Source: Linnemannia elongata
Lineage: Eukaryota > Mortierellomycota > Mortierellomycetes > Mortierellales > Mortierellaceae
DNA length: 64,000 bases
Assembly: GCA_036320915.1 (NCBI GenBank)
Contig: JAXBDG010000006.1
Span: forward strand, 2,046,001 to 2,110,000
Direction: 5' to 3'
Shown here: positions 12,615 to 24,732 of the stretch, piece after piece
Layout: every line of letters starts with the position of its first letter
Numbering within the stretch: position 1 is the first letter of the stretch
The notes under the pieces: generated by a model
What the model saw: only the letters and a program-made list of their open reading frames with translations
Databases searched by the model: none
Told to the model about the DNA's origin: nothing
Made by a program: the position numbers and the translations under genes

Positions 12615-12744
12615 GCCCTCCTTCGCTGCGATCAGGATATGTACAACAACAACAAACAGGGACAAGGATGTGGGACTCAAAAGTCGGTTTATACAATTGT
12701 CTACTGAACTCAAAAGAAATAAACGGCTGGATTTAACCGAACGA

Positions 12745-14030
12745 TTAGTTTGCCATGATCTCCTTGGCCTTGACTTTGAGTGCCTCCTCGGCGTCCTTGA
12801 TATACTTGTCATGTAATGTCTGGGCCTATTCATGTTTTTGGAAGAGGCGGGCGAGATTAGAAGCTGTGAGAATGTAATATGCTCGCGTCAAAGGTAATGA
12901 TCTGTATGGCCATACTTTCTTCTCCAAACTGTAGTTCTCATCCTCGCTCATGCCGGTCTTAAGGTCCTTCTTCAACTCCTTCATGCCATCCTGTCTCAGC
13001 TTGCGAATAATGGTTTTTGCCTTTTCCGTGCTTGCTGCGGCCAGCTTTGTGAGCGACTCGCGAAATTCCTTAGTTGGCCTAGTTGCGAAATATCAGGAAT
13101 GGTGAGCTCAGTTGGGTCCCATATTGGATGTGGATCATATCCTCTGCGACATATTTAAGCGACACCCTGTGGCTCGATTGGACTTACTTTGGCACCGGGA
13201 CGCGAACGGCCTTGTTATCTGCAATGGGGTTCAAGTTGAGTCCAGCCTCACGGATCGCCTTCTCAATAGCTCCGGTAAGCTATTGGATCAAGGGAAAAGA
13301 ACGGCATTGGAGTGAATACATGCACATTCGCCTTCCAAGAACAAACGAGTCTGTGATCCACAACAATGTGGCAATCAATTGTTTTACCTCGACATCGTTG
13401 ACGTTGACCATCAATGTCTTTGCGTCCTTGATAGAAACCTGAGCCAGATCGCGCAAAGGAACCATCTTGTTCTCAACCTTGACACTCACAGGATCCAGAA
13501 TGGCTATTCGCGAAAGCGCCAAGATTGTTTGGTTAGATACGTCCAGATCGCTCGACTGAATCATGCATATCACTAGTTGAATCACAACCACGAAAAAGAA
13601 GTCTTTTATTACCTGGGTTTGCAGTTCCCGCGCGCATTGTCATAAAATCCTTCTTGAGGCGCTCAAGGCACTGACCCATCTTTTTTTCCAAATCCAAGAG
13701 ATCAAACGACATCTCGCCTGAGGGAGCCGACCCTCCAGAAGACTTGCCCTTTCCCTTGCGGTCATCCTCATCATCGTCATCACCGCCTTTCTTTCCACCC
13801 TTGCCACCCTTGCCGCCCTTCTTGGCGTCCTTCTTGGAGGCATAGCCTCTGAGCTGCTGGCAGGTGGAGGCGTTCAAGGCCATAACCATAGTCTTTGCGA
13901 GGGGAGCGGTGTTGTGGCCCTTGTGAAGAAGTGGTGTGGACTGACGGGTCGAAAGGGAACAGGCGACATTGAAATTGGAGGAGGCGATTCTCCTGGTGGC
14001 GGACAGTAAGGTTGAGGTGGCGCGTTGCAT
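12745..14030 (-). CDS. RRF1: Mitochondrial ribosome recycling factor, 289 aa
   Basis: Five exons: 14030-13613, 13503-13388, 13279-13188, 13078-12916, 12825-12745, joining to 289 aa. The N terminus (MQRATSTLLSATRRIASSNF) is rich in Arg/Ser/Thr and lacks acids, as in a mitochondrial presequence. The RRF fold begins near residue 105: LEKKMGQCLERLKKDFMTMR, then ILDPVSVKVENKMVPLRDLA, IREAGLNLNP, RVPVPKPTKEFRESL and KIIRK-like KTIIRKLRQDGMKELKKD. RRF and EF-G split post-termination ribosomes in the matrix. Bacterial RRF is about 185 aa; the extra length is the presequence plus a Lys/Gly block followed by an Asp run (about residues 64-95), which is unusual. The gene is divergent from UBC7 and convergent with PRE2. 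Confidence 0.92.
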
Positions 14031-14593
14031 GGTTGATTAGTTTGTGTGTGTTGAATGAAAAAGGAAGGAAATGGTGAGTGTGGAGAAAGCATCTTCTTTC
14101 CGGTCTACATACTGTGCGATGTTGATAGAGGTGAGAAGACCAAGCAGTCACCCATCCAATGGTCCGTGTTCGCATCACATGACTATTTTATGTGCCTCGT
14201 TGCTGGTTTCTAGCTGTAAACTTCCGTTGACTGCTGCGTCTCCTGGTGAAGCATAGGCTAGGAACTCGTTCACCACTGCGTCGCCTTATTCTTTGGTTGT
14301 CTAACAGGATCTAGCTACTGCGGCCTTGGTCTTTTGAAGTACAGTGGCAAGTCATCCGAGATACGAGGGACAAAAGGGCAGAGATTAGGTGGTAGCGTGG
14401 TGCCTGAATAATTTGCTTAAGAGTGGCTTGAAATCTCTGCACTGCGATTCGTCAAGCTTTTTTATACCCTTCGGTGAGTTCCTTTCTTGCCTCTTCGTTT
14501 TGCACTCTCTTCTTCAACCTTCCTTCCTCGTTGTTCACCTCCTTCTCTCAGAACCCAGCAGCCCAGCACTCACTTCCCCCGACCTACATCCAC
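14031..14593. promoter_or_regulatory. Bidirectional intergenic region of RRF1 and UBC7
   Basis: 563 bases lie between divergent starts. It contains a CCAAT near 14156 and a pyrimidine-rich stretch before the UBC7 start (14495-14580), the pattern of a fungal leader. No clear TATA box was seen. Confidence 0.45.
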
Positions 14594-16349
14594 ATGGCCT
14601 CGCACTCAACCCTCCTCCTCAAGAAACAGCTCAAAGGCAAGTCCCCTCTCTTCCCTCGCACCCCGCCTCTTCCCTCAACAGACAACCCCCTTTCGCCAAT
14701 AAACTGTTGCCGACTACCTCTTTGTATTTGTAACAGACTCTACCTTCTGCAAAGAAACAAAAACAAAGGCTCTTAACCGATAACATCCTTGGCCTGCCTT
14801 GCAAACACCACTATCTCACACCTGCGATTCGTAGCTGCCATGGTTTAGATGACCAAGCAAATGTCGAGCATGAGCTAGCCGTGTGCCATCAACTCGCCTC
14901 TCTCTTTCAGCCTCGCTGTTTTGTGACCAAGGTTCACGTGAACTACTGCAGCATATGAGGACACAGAATCCGAACCCTGGTGATCCATGCCCACCATATC
15001 TTTCGTTCCCGAATCCACATCTAACCATTTTGTATGGGGATATGTGTTTCTAATTTCTTCCTAAATAGAGCTCACCAAGAGTCCCGTCGAGGGCTTCTCG
15101 GCAGGTCTGGTCGACGACGATAACATCTTTGAGGTATTGGTCGCACAAAGTGTGCAAAAAGAAGAAAATGTCTCCGAGTTATGGCAAATGGGCATGGAGC
15201 GCGCTTTGAACACCTGATGACGACTTTGACAGAATACTCATACCCTTTTTCTTTGAATGTGAAAAATAGTGGGAAATTGTCATTATGGGACCACAAGAGA
15301 CTCTCTAGTAAGACTACGTCCAAGCATTTGTTTTCAAAGGGACAGGACTCTTTCTTCAACGCTCAGGAACAGGAGGCATATGCCAAAGACATCATGCAGC
15401 AAGGAGTGAGGGTAGATGAAAGAAGGGAAGGATCGGGATCAAAACACACACGCAGATTCGACGCCAAAGGACAATGACATGCTCTTAGCCAGCCAACCTA
15501 AAATGCGGTGTGTCGCTCGATCGTCTACAGCAGAGCATCTACCAGCATCAACTGTGCATTTGAGAACCGGGGACCACAGCACAGCGCTGTCGTCAGGCTT
15601 AAAGTATCGCCCTGAGTTCACTTGACCAATTCTTCTCCACGTACCCTGAATAATCGTTTTTTCAACAATAGCGAGGGTGGATTCTACAAGGCTACGATGA
15701 CTTTTCCCGTCGACTACCCACTGATGCCCCCAAAGCTCAAGTTTGTCACTGATATGTATCACCCCAACGGTAAGGATTCTGCTCAGGAATTACATACAAA
15801 AACCACACACTTGCGATATATGCATTCTTCCATTGCCTGCGCCTTCTGACACATTCTTTGATTTCGATTGCTGTAGTCTACCCCTCCGGCGAAGTCTGCA
15901 TTTCTATCTTGGTAAGTGACGCTTTTAGGCCTTCGCCAATCTCCATGAAGTACCCTCCGCAGAAAAACACCGCCACCGATTCTTAACGACTCACCATCAC
16001 TTTTTCGAACATTCTAGCACCCCCCTGGTGAGGACAAGTACGGTTATGAACAAGCAAGTGAACGTTGGTCTCCCGTTCATACCGTCGAGACTATTCTTAT
16101 CAGTGTCATCTCTATGCTTTCAAGCCCTAACGACGAGAGTCCCGCCAACATCGAGGCTGCTGTGAGTGCCGCAGGATTTTGTTCGACCGAGAACCTGTAG
16201 AGTACTCTTGTTTTATTACTACGTCTCCAGTTGAACTAATCTCAGCCTATCTTTCCTTTCAAACTTTATAGAAAGAATGGCGCGAGAACTACCCCTCATT
16301 TAAGAAGAAGGTCCAGCGTATCGCCAGACGCTCTGCCGAAGAGTTTTAA
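14594..16349 (+). CDS. UBC7: Ubiquitin-conjugating enzyme E2, Ubc7/UBE2G type, 166 aa
   Basis: Seven exons: 14594-14636, 15069-15133, 15270-15307, 15672-15769, 15877-15911, 16018-16161, 16272-16349, joining to 166 aa, the usual Ubc7/UBE2G size. Landmarks: [11 protein letters not shown], the HPN motif at 79-81, catalytic Cys89 in [10 protein letters not shown] (same number as yeast Ubc7), the family-specific acidic loop [12 protein letters not shown] and [11 protein letters not shown]. Ubc7 works with ER-membrane E3s such as Hrd1 and Doa10 to build Lys48 chains in ER-associated degradation. Two points are odd. Intron 1 starts with GC rather than GT (AAAG/GCAAGT). Exons 3 and 5 are only 38 and 35 bases; exon 3 encodes the [12 protein letters not shown] strand and is needed to complete the fold. 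All junctions keep frame. Confidence 0.95.
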
Positions 16350-18414
16350 GCTGTCATCCTCTTGCCCTCCTTTTCCTGGACTTTTCATTCGAGGCGACGG
16401 GACATAAACAGGAGCTGGAGAAAATGGCTGACAACTCTAATAACTCGACAGGCGCGCTCATGGACGACGGAGGATTCGACCCAACAGAAGGGAGCTCGAC
16501 TACGACGGCGCCTTTTTATTTCGACTTGTCAACTACTTTTGGAGAATATAATTGGTGAAGCAGACCTTATTGGGGTCGGCTCTTTATCGCCAATTGGCCA
16601 GCTCTCCTTAAAACTCTACGCCATGACACTCATCCCTAATAAAAGTACATTTCACCAACGCCGTTCATTGCTATCTAAGGTCTTTATGATGCCCAATTGC
16701 CCTTGCAACTATAGAGTAGCCGAGTAAGTAGATATGTTTCTCGGGTCATGGATAAGTGTCGAGATGTACAAGAGCACTATCGTCGCTTGATGATGCCCCT
16801 CCGTTCGACGCACGCTCTTACATATTAGGCAAGAATAGTCGACAATATGCATGCCAGGCAAGGTGCATAAACCCATGTTTTTCAATTTATTTTTGTGTCA
16901 GCAACTGTTTCGAACTGCATGTACGCCGACAGATGGCTCAGTGGATCTCGCTTACCTTTAGCCTTGATGGTGAAGGCGATGCCGTTGCGGGAACATAGAT
17001 TTTTCTGAAGCGAACAAAAATAGGAAGAAGCGAAAAGAATATGGGTCGAAAAGAGTTACAGAGACCAACTCACAAAGCAATATGTAGTAATATCTGGTTC
17101 CCGATCTTGCTACGTATCATCCAGAAGCTTGCACAGTGTAGGACAACTAAATCAAACAATTGAAGGCACGCTGGCGACCGCGAACTGGTCCTGGAGACCA
17201 TTCCTATTCCGCCGTCAGGACCGTTATAATGAGGAAGAGCATTGAAAACGTCGTGTTTGTCAAGACAAGGGTCAAGCTGCAATCACATTATCCCGCTTAT
17301 GGTCTCCATTCATCAAAACAAAACTTTGCCCCGCAGTACCCCCGAATCTGTGACAGAGGCGAATTTTTTTACAATGCAGAAGCAAAGGCAAATGCCCTAC
17401 GGCCACCCTGACGTAAAAAAAAGGAACGGTTTTCCAGGGACAGGTCCCATATCACTTGGGCGAAGTACTCCGTGTCGCAAAATCCTGTGAATGCTGATCG
17501 ACGTCATAGCAGTTGAAAGCCAACGTGGATAAAAGAAAAGAAAAAACGCGTTAGAAACACCCACTCTGAAAGATGCATAGTCAATTGGTCCGGCCCAAAA
17601 TTCCACGACATGCGACATGCGACTAAGCCGATGATAAAGTCTATGGCAAAGGCAATGGCAGTTGGCGTGCTTGCCACTGTTTTCTGACCAAACTCCAAAC
17701 CCGACCACAAGGCCGCTGGTAAGTGTCTTCGGTTCTTCGGGGAATTCTTGTAGGGGCCCACCCCCATCAAGATTGGATACGCAGAAAGTACAGCCACTTT
17801 ACAATATGAGGTATCCAATCCAGCAGAAGAGCATTTTTTTTTTCGCCTCCAAGAATTCAGAGATGAAGCGGAGGTCCAACGTCGCCTTTGGCAAAGGCAA
17901 AAAAATGAAGGCAAACGGAGTCTATTGTGATGTTGAATGGAGCATGCGCCAGATCATATACCAATGTCGCCGGCGACAACAAATGTGTCTAGAATGTGGG
18001 AAGGGATTATGAACATCATTGCAACGTCAACCATTACCGACTCGAAGTGTTCGTTTTTGTTACCCTCATTGTCAAGAAATCAACCCCCTTTGCACCCCCG
18101 ACCTTGGGTCAGCCATGGCATTCGGTGGCGGTGGCTTGAATTTACTCTCCGCAAGAACGTCTTGAGGCAAAACTTGAGAGCGAAGGACGAGGGCAAAAAT
18201 AAACTTGAAGTGAGTCGGCCATGGATGATTTCTCCAACTTCACTCCTCCCTATGCTTTCCGTTACCAAGACAGACTTTTTTCCAGATTGGACAATTTTCG
18301 CTTTGTCAAGTCTATGTTATCAATTATTCCAGTGTCGCCATCGCAATCTACGTTCATGTTTTCTCTATGCACTGCTTTCTCACAGACAACGTTCCATGAC
18401 GAAACAGAAAGACC
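16350..18414. other. Gene-poor stretch between UBC7 and the kinase pseudogene
   Basis: Short open frames on both strands have no family signature, no splice-consistent extension and mixed composition. The first 300 bases are probably UBC7 3' sequence. A minus-strand stretch at about 17500-17900 has two overlapping hydrophobic frames and could be a decayed membrane-protein gene, but I could not identify it. Confidence 0.4.
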
Positions 18415-19570
18415 ATGAGACTCTGTATTGATAGGCTGGGCAGTGTAAGTACTGACATACCAAGATGACGATAGATGCTAAAATATATCCAGATGGACCT
18501 AGAGCTAAGATAAAGATACTAACGCAGCATATTAATTAATAGGGTGGACATGGAGCAGTTTTTGGTACCGACTCCGGCAACAAACAGTTCGCAATGAAGA
18601 TATGCCTTTGTGCACCCGACCAGCCATGGGAAGACAGATATACAAGAACGAGGTGAATATCCTCAAGAGTTTAGATCATCCCATCGTGGTCAAGTACATC
18701 GATAACTTGCAAGTCGGGGATATGACAGTCATTTTTATGGAGCAATATCAAGGAGGGGTAAGACGATTAAAGTAAAGCAGCGTAACATGCTTAAAATTGG
18801 CTTCTAAAAACTAACCATCGACCTACATTTGAAAAATAGAGTCTGGAGAACGTGCTTAAGGATGCTTGGAAGAATCACCACAACAAAAAGCTGTCGAAGA
18901 AGCATGTTGCTCCATTTATGGCCGGTGTGGTCCAAGCGCTCCACCACCTTCACACCATTGGCCTCGTCCACCATGGGATTAAACTGGGTAACATTTTGAT
19001 CGATGACAAAGGCAATGCCAAAGTAGCCGACTTTGGCATGTCCTGTTATGAGCAAAATGGACGAAAGTTGTAGGTTCCTTTAACTTATTTGATGAACTCA
19101 CTTTATAAAACACTAAAGCATAACTTATCTAACCAATACACATACTCTTTGATACTTCTCGTAGTGGTAGCAAAGTCGAAATGGCGTATCACGCCCTAGA
19201 GTTGGCGGGTAAGATCGCGTTTAGCCCGGCCGTTGATGTGTACGCCTTTGGTGTGATTGTGTACGAGCTCCCTCGTCGGTAAAGAATATAATCGTCAGGG
19301 TTGACACGGTGGCCACTGAAGGTATCAGCGAATCAGCCACAAAGGTCATCATTACCGCCTTGAATACATCCCCAGGTAAATGTCAACTATGAAGGCATGT
19401 CAAATAGCGTCCAAAGAATCAGGTCCGTAATTAATTGCGTTTTCTCTTTGTAAATATAGTCATCAAGGTCTCTTTCCGCGAGCTCTTAAGGTACAACTTC
19501 TTTGAGAAGTCCATTCCAAAAGAGAAAAGAGGTCTTGAAGGATCCGGTCATGCAAGTGACACGCCGAGCA
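18415..19570 (+). pseudogene. Frameshifted protein kinase remnant
   Basis: A protein-kinase domain can be read across exons at about 18415-18444, 18543-18757, 18840-19069, 19165-19370 and 19461 onward. All keep plausible donors and acceptors. Visible landmarks: glycine loop GSGGHGAVF, the ATP lysine in FAMK, EVNILKSLDHPIVVKY, GGSLENVLKD, catalytic-loop equivalent LVHHGIKLGNILID, DFG in KVADFGMS, an activation-segment end AYHALELAG and DVYAFGVIVYEL. It is broken. The frame shifts between FAMK and EVNILK (about 18610-18650) and again after VIVYEL (about 19270), where a stop follows. The HRD motif reads HHG, so the catalytic aspartate is lost. Splice sites survive, which points to fairly recent decay of a gene, not a processed copy. 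The frameshifts could alternatively be assembly errors, but the HHG change would remain. Confidence 0.72.
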
Positions 19571-20600
19571 AGCGTGTAGCACATGGGACAATTGAAGTTC
19601 TGGAAGGCACAGTATCGTCATCTATTGCCTCTACATCAGGGTATTCAGGATTTCAAGGATGTCGAGGATGTGGAGGATGCCGAAGCCGAGAAGGGTGATA
19701 AGGGCAAGGAGGCACAGAAGAACCCTGTCAACGCCGAGGTCGGTGAAGTGACCGCCCTGTTAGATTTGTTTCTCTCTTTATTCACAGTCATTCTATCTTT
19801 CATGCACAGTCCAGGTGCCAATTACAAATACATTTTCATTTTTCACATCGTGTTGTTGCAGATCGAAGCACACTCACCTAAAAAGACCTTGTAAACCCTC
19901 TCCATGCCATGCCATGATATGAGGATGCGCATTGCGAAAGACCCAAAGGTTGACTTATAATGATTGCATGCCAGAATGTATCGAGCATCAATTAGACGTA
20001 CAAATTGTTGTAACAATATTACAAAAAAAGGACGAAGGTAAGGCGGGTGCCAGATGAAATTAGCGCCGCTTCATTCATATGCAAGAACACGCTGAAGTCG
20101 TAGTCGGGCGTTGTATGGAGTCAGCTTATAGAGGGTCGGAGGCGGAGGTTGGGAGGCGAGGCATAAAGTGAACAGGGTTAGAGAAAGGACATGGACAGAG
20201 AGGAGCAAGTGAAAGGGTAGTAGAAAGATTGAAAGAACCTTGAAAAGGGAAAGGAAAGGGACGTCCGTCGAAGTCGGGTCGTCCAGAGTGCGACGAAAAG
20301 TGTGTGTTGTTGTCAAAGTGATGAGACGGTGATGCAGGGTTGAGCGAAGCACTTGCAAAGAAGGGTAGCGGGCGTTAGGGCGAGACAGTGGACACAGATA
20401 TCTATTGAAGAGCGAGGAGTGAAGAGTCATGGTAGTAGGGAGCCTCTCTATCGTGAGGGAAAATGGTTCACTGGTTGGTGATATAGAAAAGGTTGGCATG
20501 AGGGGTCGTTTGTCCTTGAAGTTGTTAATGAGTCGTCCCATTGGGGTGTGATGACGGCGGTTCAAGGAGGATGAGAATGTGTGTGGAAAGAAAGAAGTCA
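19571..20600. other. Region after kinase remnant, no convincing gene
   Basis: A plus-strand frame to about 19894 has a Glu/Asp/Lys-rich patch and may be the decayed C terminus of the kinase remnant. On the minus strand, 20071-20601 holds a 176-codon open frame with one hydrophobic stretch. It lacks an ATG at its 5' end and has no recognised family. I do not call a gene. Confidence 0.35.
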
Positions 20601-23600
20601 ATGGCGAAAAAGATCAAGAGTGTGAAAAGAAAAATATGAGTTGCCATACATGAAAGCGAACAGGTCACATGATGGACGCGCTTTCTTGCTTGGTTCAAAC
20701 AAGCCCAGGCTTTACAAACGCGCTTTCTTAGAAACGTACGGTCTCAGGAATAGACTATGGGATATGCTTAGAACCTAGAAAGAAAAAAAAGGATACGTGC
20801 AAAAGCGACACTAGATTGGAACACAAAGAAGAGCACAACCGTCGCCACAATCCACATCTCAGTACTCGCTCAATGAGGTGTGGGCTTGATCAATTCGAAA
20901 CTTCTCGCGTGATGCTTGCCCCTCCTGCCACTTTTTAGGGCCCAACCAGTAGAGTCGAAAAACATGCAAGCTCCATGAGGAAGGTCATGTTCGCCATGCC
21001 ATAACCTTTTAATGAAGTCATATTAGGCTGTGTCTTCAAGCGACAGAGCAAAAGAGATGACAATGTGTCCCTCTCTAGCTTGTTTTCTTGAATAAGTGGA
21101 TGAATGGATTGATGGCCACGTAAATATGGATTTGGTCCTTAGTAAAAGGTGCACCCTTCATTGGTAGGTTTGTGGCTTTAAAAATAGCAGGCAAAGGGTC
21201 AAGACCTACAGGTAGGTGATTTCTAGAGCTTTGATAGTTCAACATGGGCAATAGGTAAACAACAACAGCCGCTGCCGCAAGGTTGTTCGATTTGTTCTCA
21301 TTCCATCACCTGGCTAACCTTCGTCGCTTTGACCTTCCCAAGCAGTGACAAAAAAAAAGACCAACCCTCGCCTCCACAAGCCCACGTTTTCCTTGCTACT
21401 TGGTTGCCTATGAAGCGAGAAAGTAAGAAAAACACGACCATAACTATCTATCTTTCCTAGACCAACGGCAATAAAAAAGAAGGACAGTAAATAAAAAAAA
21501 CAACAGCCGACCACATACAAACGAACCCTCATCCCTTTCATAGGTTTTCTTATTTGGTAATATGAGCCCAAACCTCTATTGTTTGCTGGATTTCCTTGTG
21601 CCTGAAGGCAAATAGCCTCAGAAGAAGCGATGATCGAACCATGACGGAATGTCAGGTACCTTCAGCTCTACTCTCTACACGTCGTTCAATCGTATGGAAA
21701 TGCACGGTTTCCCTGCGGATAAAACAATACACAATGCACGCTGGCCCCATGGCCCACTCCTAAACCACGCTAGTACATCTTTTTATTCACGCTCAGACAA
21801 ATCCATTGAGGGTGGAAATCGATTTTCGGTCCAAGAGGGTCAAACGGACGGAGAATATATTTCCACTTGACCAGGCTGTCTGGGTGGTTACTTATGCAGC
21901 ATACATGAATGACAAATAATGATGACCTTCAGGGTTCACCTTTTTTTGCGAATCGAGGCACTAACATCGCGCAAGAGGGTAAAAAAAAAAAAACTCAACA
22001 GGTACTCCTTTTTTTACTTGATCCAGGCACGAGTTTTTGTGTAACATAAAACTTTTTTTTTTCTCTTGCGTGGTCATGATGTACTGTACATTGTGTGCAA
22101 GGCACGCTGCTCTTTTTTTTTCTTACAAAGCAGGCCCAAGAGTACGTCTGGGCGGATAAGGAAAAAAACCAACAAGCAAAGAAAAAATGGGCGAAATGGG
22201 TCTCCGTTTCTCGTTCTGCCCCTGTCGCCCTGTTTGACTTTTTTCTTTCTCACCGATTGTTCGTTACGTTTGCTGTAAAGGTACACTTTTTTTTTACGGT
22301 TGTTGGGCGAAAGCATATTTTCAAGAGAACAGAAAGCACACGGCGGCAATGACAGAACTCAAAAAAAAAAAAAAAAAAAAGAAAAAAAACCGTTGGGCGA
22401 GAAACTAAAAACAATCTTCCGGTGTTGATGAACTCCGCCTCCCCTCCATTTTTTTTTTCAGTCTTCACCTGTCATGTCTTGATCAATTGTTCAAGAAGGA
22501 AAGAAAATATTCGGATCAGGTACGGGTCAGGGAAAGAGCGACACCTTGTTTTCTTCAAACCCTTTTTTGTTGATGTTGCTGTTGCTGTTTGCTGCGATAG
22601 AAAGTCCCGAGGAATGTGGCAAAATAGAACGAGGTCGAGAAACAACAAACAGTAGCAAAGTAATCATTAGATCATGCCTGACTCTGTTGACAGCCGAAAA
22701 AAACGACGGAGAAAGAAAATAGCAAAGAACGTATCAAAAATCATCCCACACCTTTTTTACTTCTTTGGGCCATCAGACATGGGTCATTCGGAAAAAAAAA
22801 TGTACCTGAAGCAGCTGCACGATCTCCCCGCCTCAGTGCACATCTCTTAGAACTTCCATTGTCACTATTTTTTGTTGTCTTGCTCGCCCGGACCTGCAGG
22901 AGTACCCGCATACTACTACCCCCCTACGCATGCATGGAGGATGAGCATGCGCTCGAATATCATGTCATAGTTGTGCAATTGAGCCCAAGTTCCACACCTT
23001 TGTCAGCCATCTTTCCAGAATCACCCTTTTTTAGATCCAGTCCAAGGGGTGATGGAAGGCATGCAGGCACAACAGCAAATAAAAAAAAATAATAAAACAG
23101 TAAAATGAGTAGAATAAGTATGACTGAATCAATAGGGCGCCATGTTCTTGAAAATCAAAAAAAAAAAGGTGGAGCTATACGCACTTCGTTGTTCACGAAA
23201 AGAGTTTTGCTTACTTGATATGGAGATATTGTTCACTCACAACAACCATTGGGTCTGCGTATCCTTGACTCGTAGCCATTTTACGTTTGTTGTTGTTAGT
23301 CGTTCATGGACGAGGTCATGAGGACCACCCAAACAACATGGATGTACTGCACCTTTGTACCTGCTCATCCGTCCGTTCAACCTGGAGAGCATATTTTCGC
23401 CACGTTGAGGTAAGAAAGAACTTCTTTCTGTCCAGTCGTGATGCCGTCCCCGGCCTGTGTGTGTACTTTCTTTCACTCTCTAAAATAGCTAGTAGACCTC
23501 CACTCCAAGGGAGGGATGTGAACCAGGTGTTCCTGTGGTACCATATCATATGGCTTCTTCCTTCCATAGTTTGCTATTATTTCTTTGCAGCTCCGTTTGT

Positions 23601-24691
23601 TGTGGACGACAAAAGTCATCTGATAGTCCCAATAACCTTGCTCCTCTCCATTCCTTCTCTACTCTCACGCACTCCTTCTTTACCCTGTTCTATCTCTTTC
23701 TTCTTCCTCTCCTATTCCCCTCTGCTGACAAAGCCCAGAGCCCCAGCTCTCATTCATAGTTTCCAACATGCACCTCAGCTCAGGCACGCAGGTCTGATCA
23801 CTTGTCAATTGGGTCTGGTCTCTTTCGTTCTTATTCAGGCACACACTCATACAAACCTTTTTTTTTTTCTTTAGTGTTCGAGGTCATGATGTCGGTATCT
23901 TTGATTTCGTTGGGCTAGTTCCAAAGCACTGTTCCTGAACCGATTTTTTTTTTGTAATTGTGTGCGTACGTATGCGTCCTTCCGCGGTCAGGACTGACAC
24001 TATGAACCACTGTTCCATTTCATCTGTTGACTCTTTTTTTTTTTTTGCAGGAACCGTGCCCGTACCAGTCTCTGGCAATTGCTTTGTTGTTGTCGATTTT
24101 TTTTGTTGGCAGCGGAAGGGCCTGGTTCTCCACAAAAAACGACGATTGACCATCTCCAAATAAAGAATTTGCGCATCGTTGTGGTCGAAAAAGTGAGATC
24201 AAGCAACGAAAAAATAAGAGCAGCTGGTGAAAATCATCGTCTGGAACTGCCCTAGCGCGGATGGGCCTCCCATCTCTGTCTCTCTTTCTCTTTCCTTTCT
24301 TTCTCTCCCTCTCTGTTGTCTCTCTTTCATCCTCCACCCAAGACTAAATCGAGAACCCTGATCGTCAGCTTAACAATACACTAGCAACGAACCAAGACAA
24401 AAAAAAATATTAGAAAGACAACAACAAAACAACAACGACAGAAAAAGAGCGACAAAATCAAACAAACGCGCTCAAGCATTACTCAATTGAAACGATGGCG
24501 TGTCTACCACCCAGATGACTTGTCTGCCTTGCTGACATACACCAGAAACAAAAAAAAATACTTAACAACAGAAAAAAGCAAAACAACAAAAGCAAAAAGA
24601 CAAACAAACGATAAAACCCTTGTGCGTGCCCTGGCTGGAGGCCCTGCGATTTAAAAAAAAAACGGGTCACTGGTTGATCCACGCGTTGCGC

Positions 24692-24692
<1 letters not shown>

Positions 24693-24727
<35 letters not shown>
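24693..24727. repeat. 35-base poly-T tract
   Basis: An uninterrupted run of T, one of several long dA:dT tracts in the gene desert. Such tracts stiffen DNA and repel nucleosomes; they can also mark 3' ends of retroposed sequence, but no flanking duplication was noticed. Confidence 0.9.

Positions 24728-24732
<5 letters not shown>

Noticed and set aside
15181..15625. Two overlapping open frames inside UBC7
   Set aside because: They lie across intron 3 and microexon 3; the spliced E2 explains the coding signal there.
16930..17000. tRNA A-box-like TGGCTCAGTGG
   Set aside because: No B-box follows at the right distance and no cloverleaf pairing can be drawn.
20071..20601. 176-codon minus-strand open frame with a hydrophobic stretch
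   Set aside because: Its 5' end is not an ATG, no family is recognised, and there are no splice or leader features; length alone is not enough.
23287..23874. 195-codon plus-strand open frame in the gene desert
   Set aside because: Composition follows CT-rich DNA (Leu/Ser/Phe/Pro), with no domain and no conserved block.
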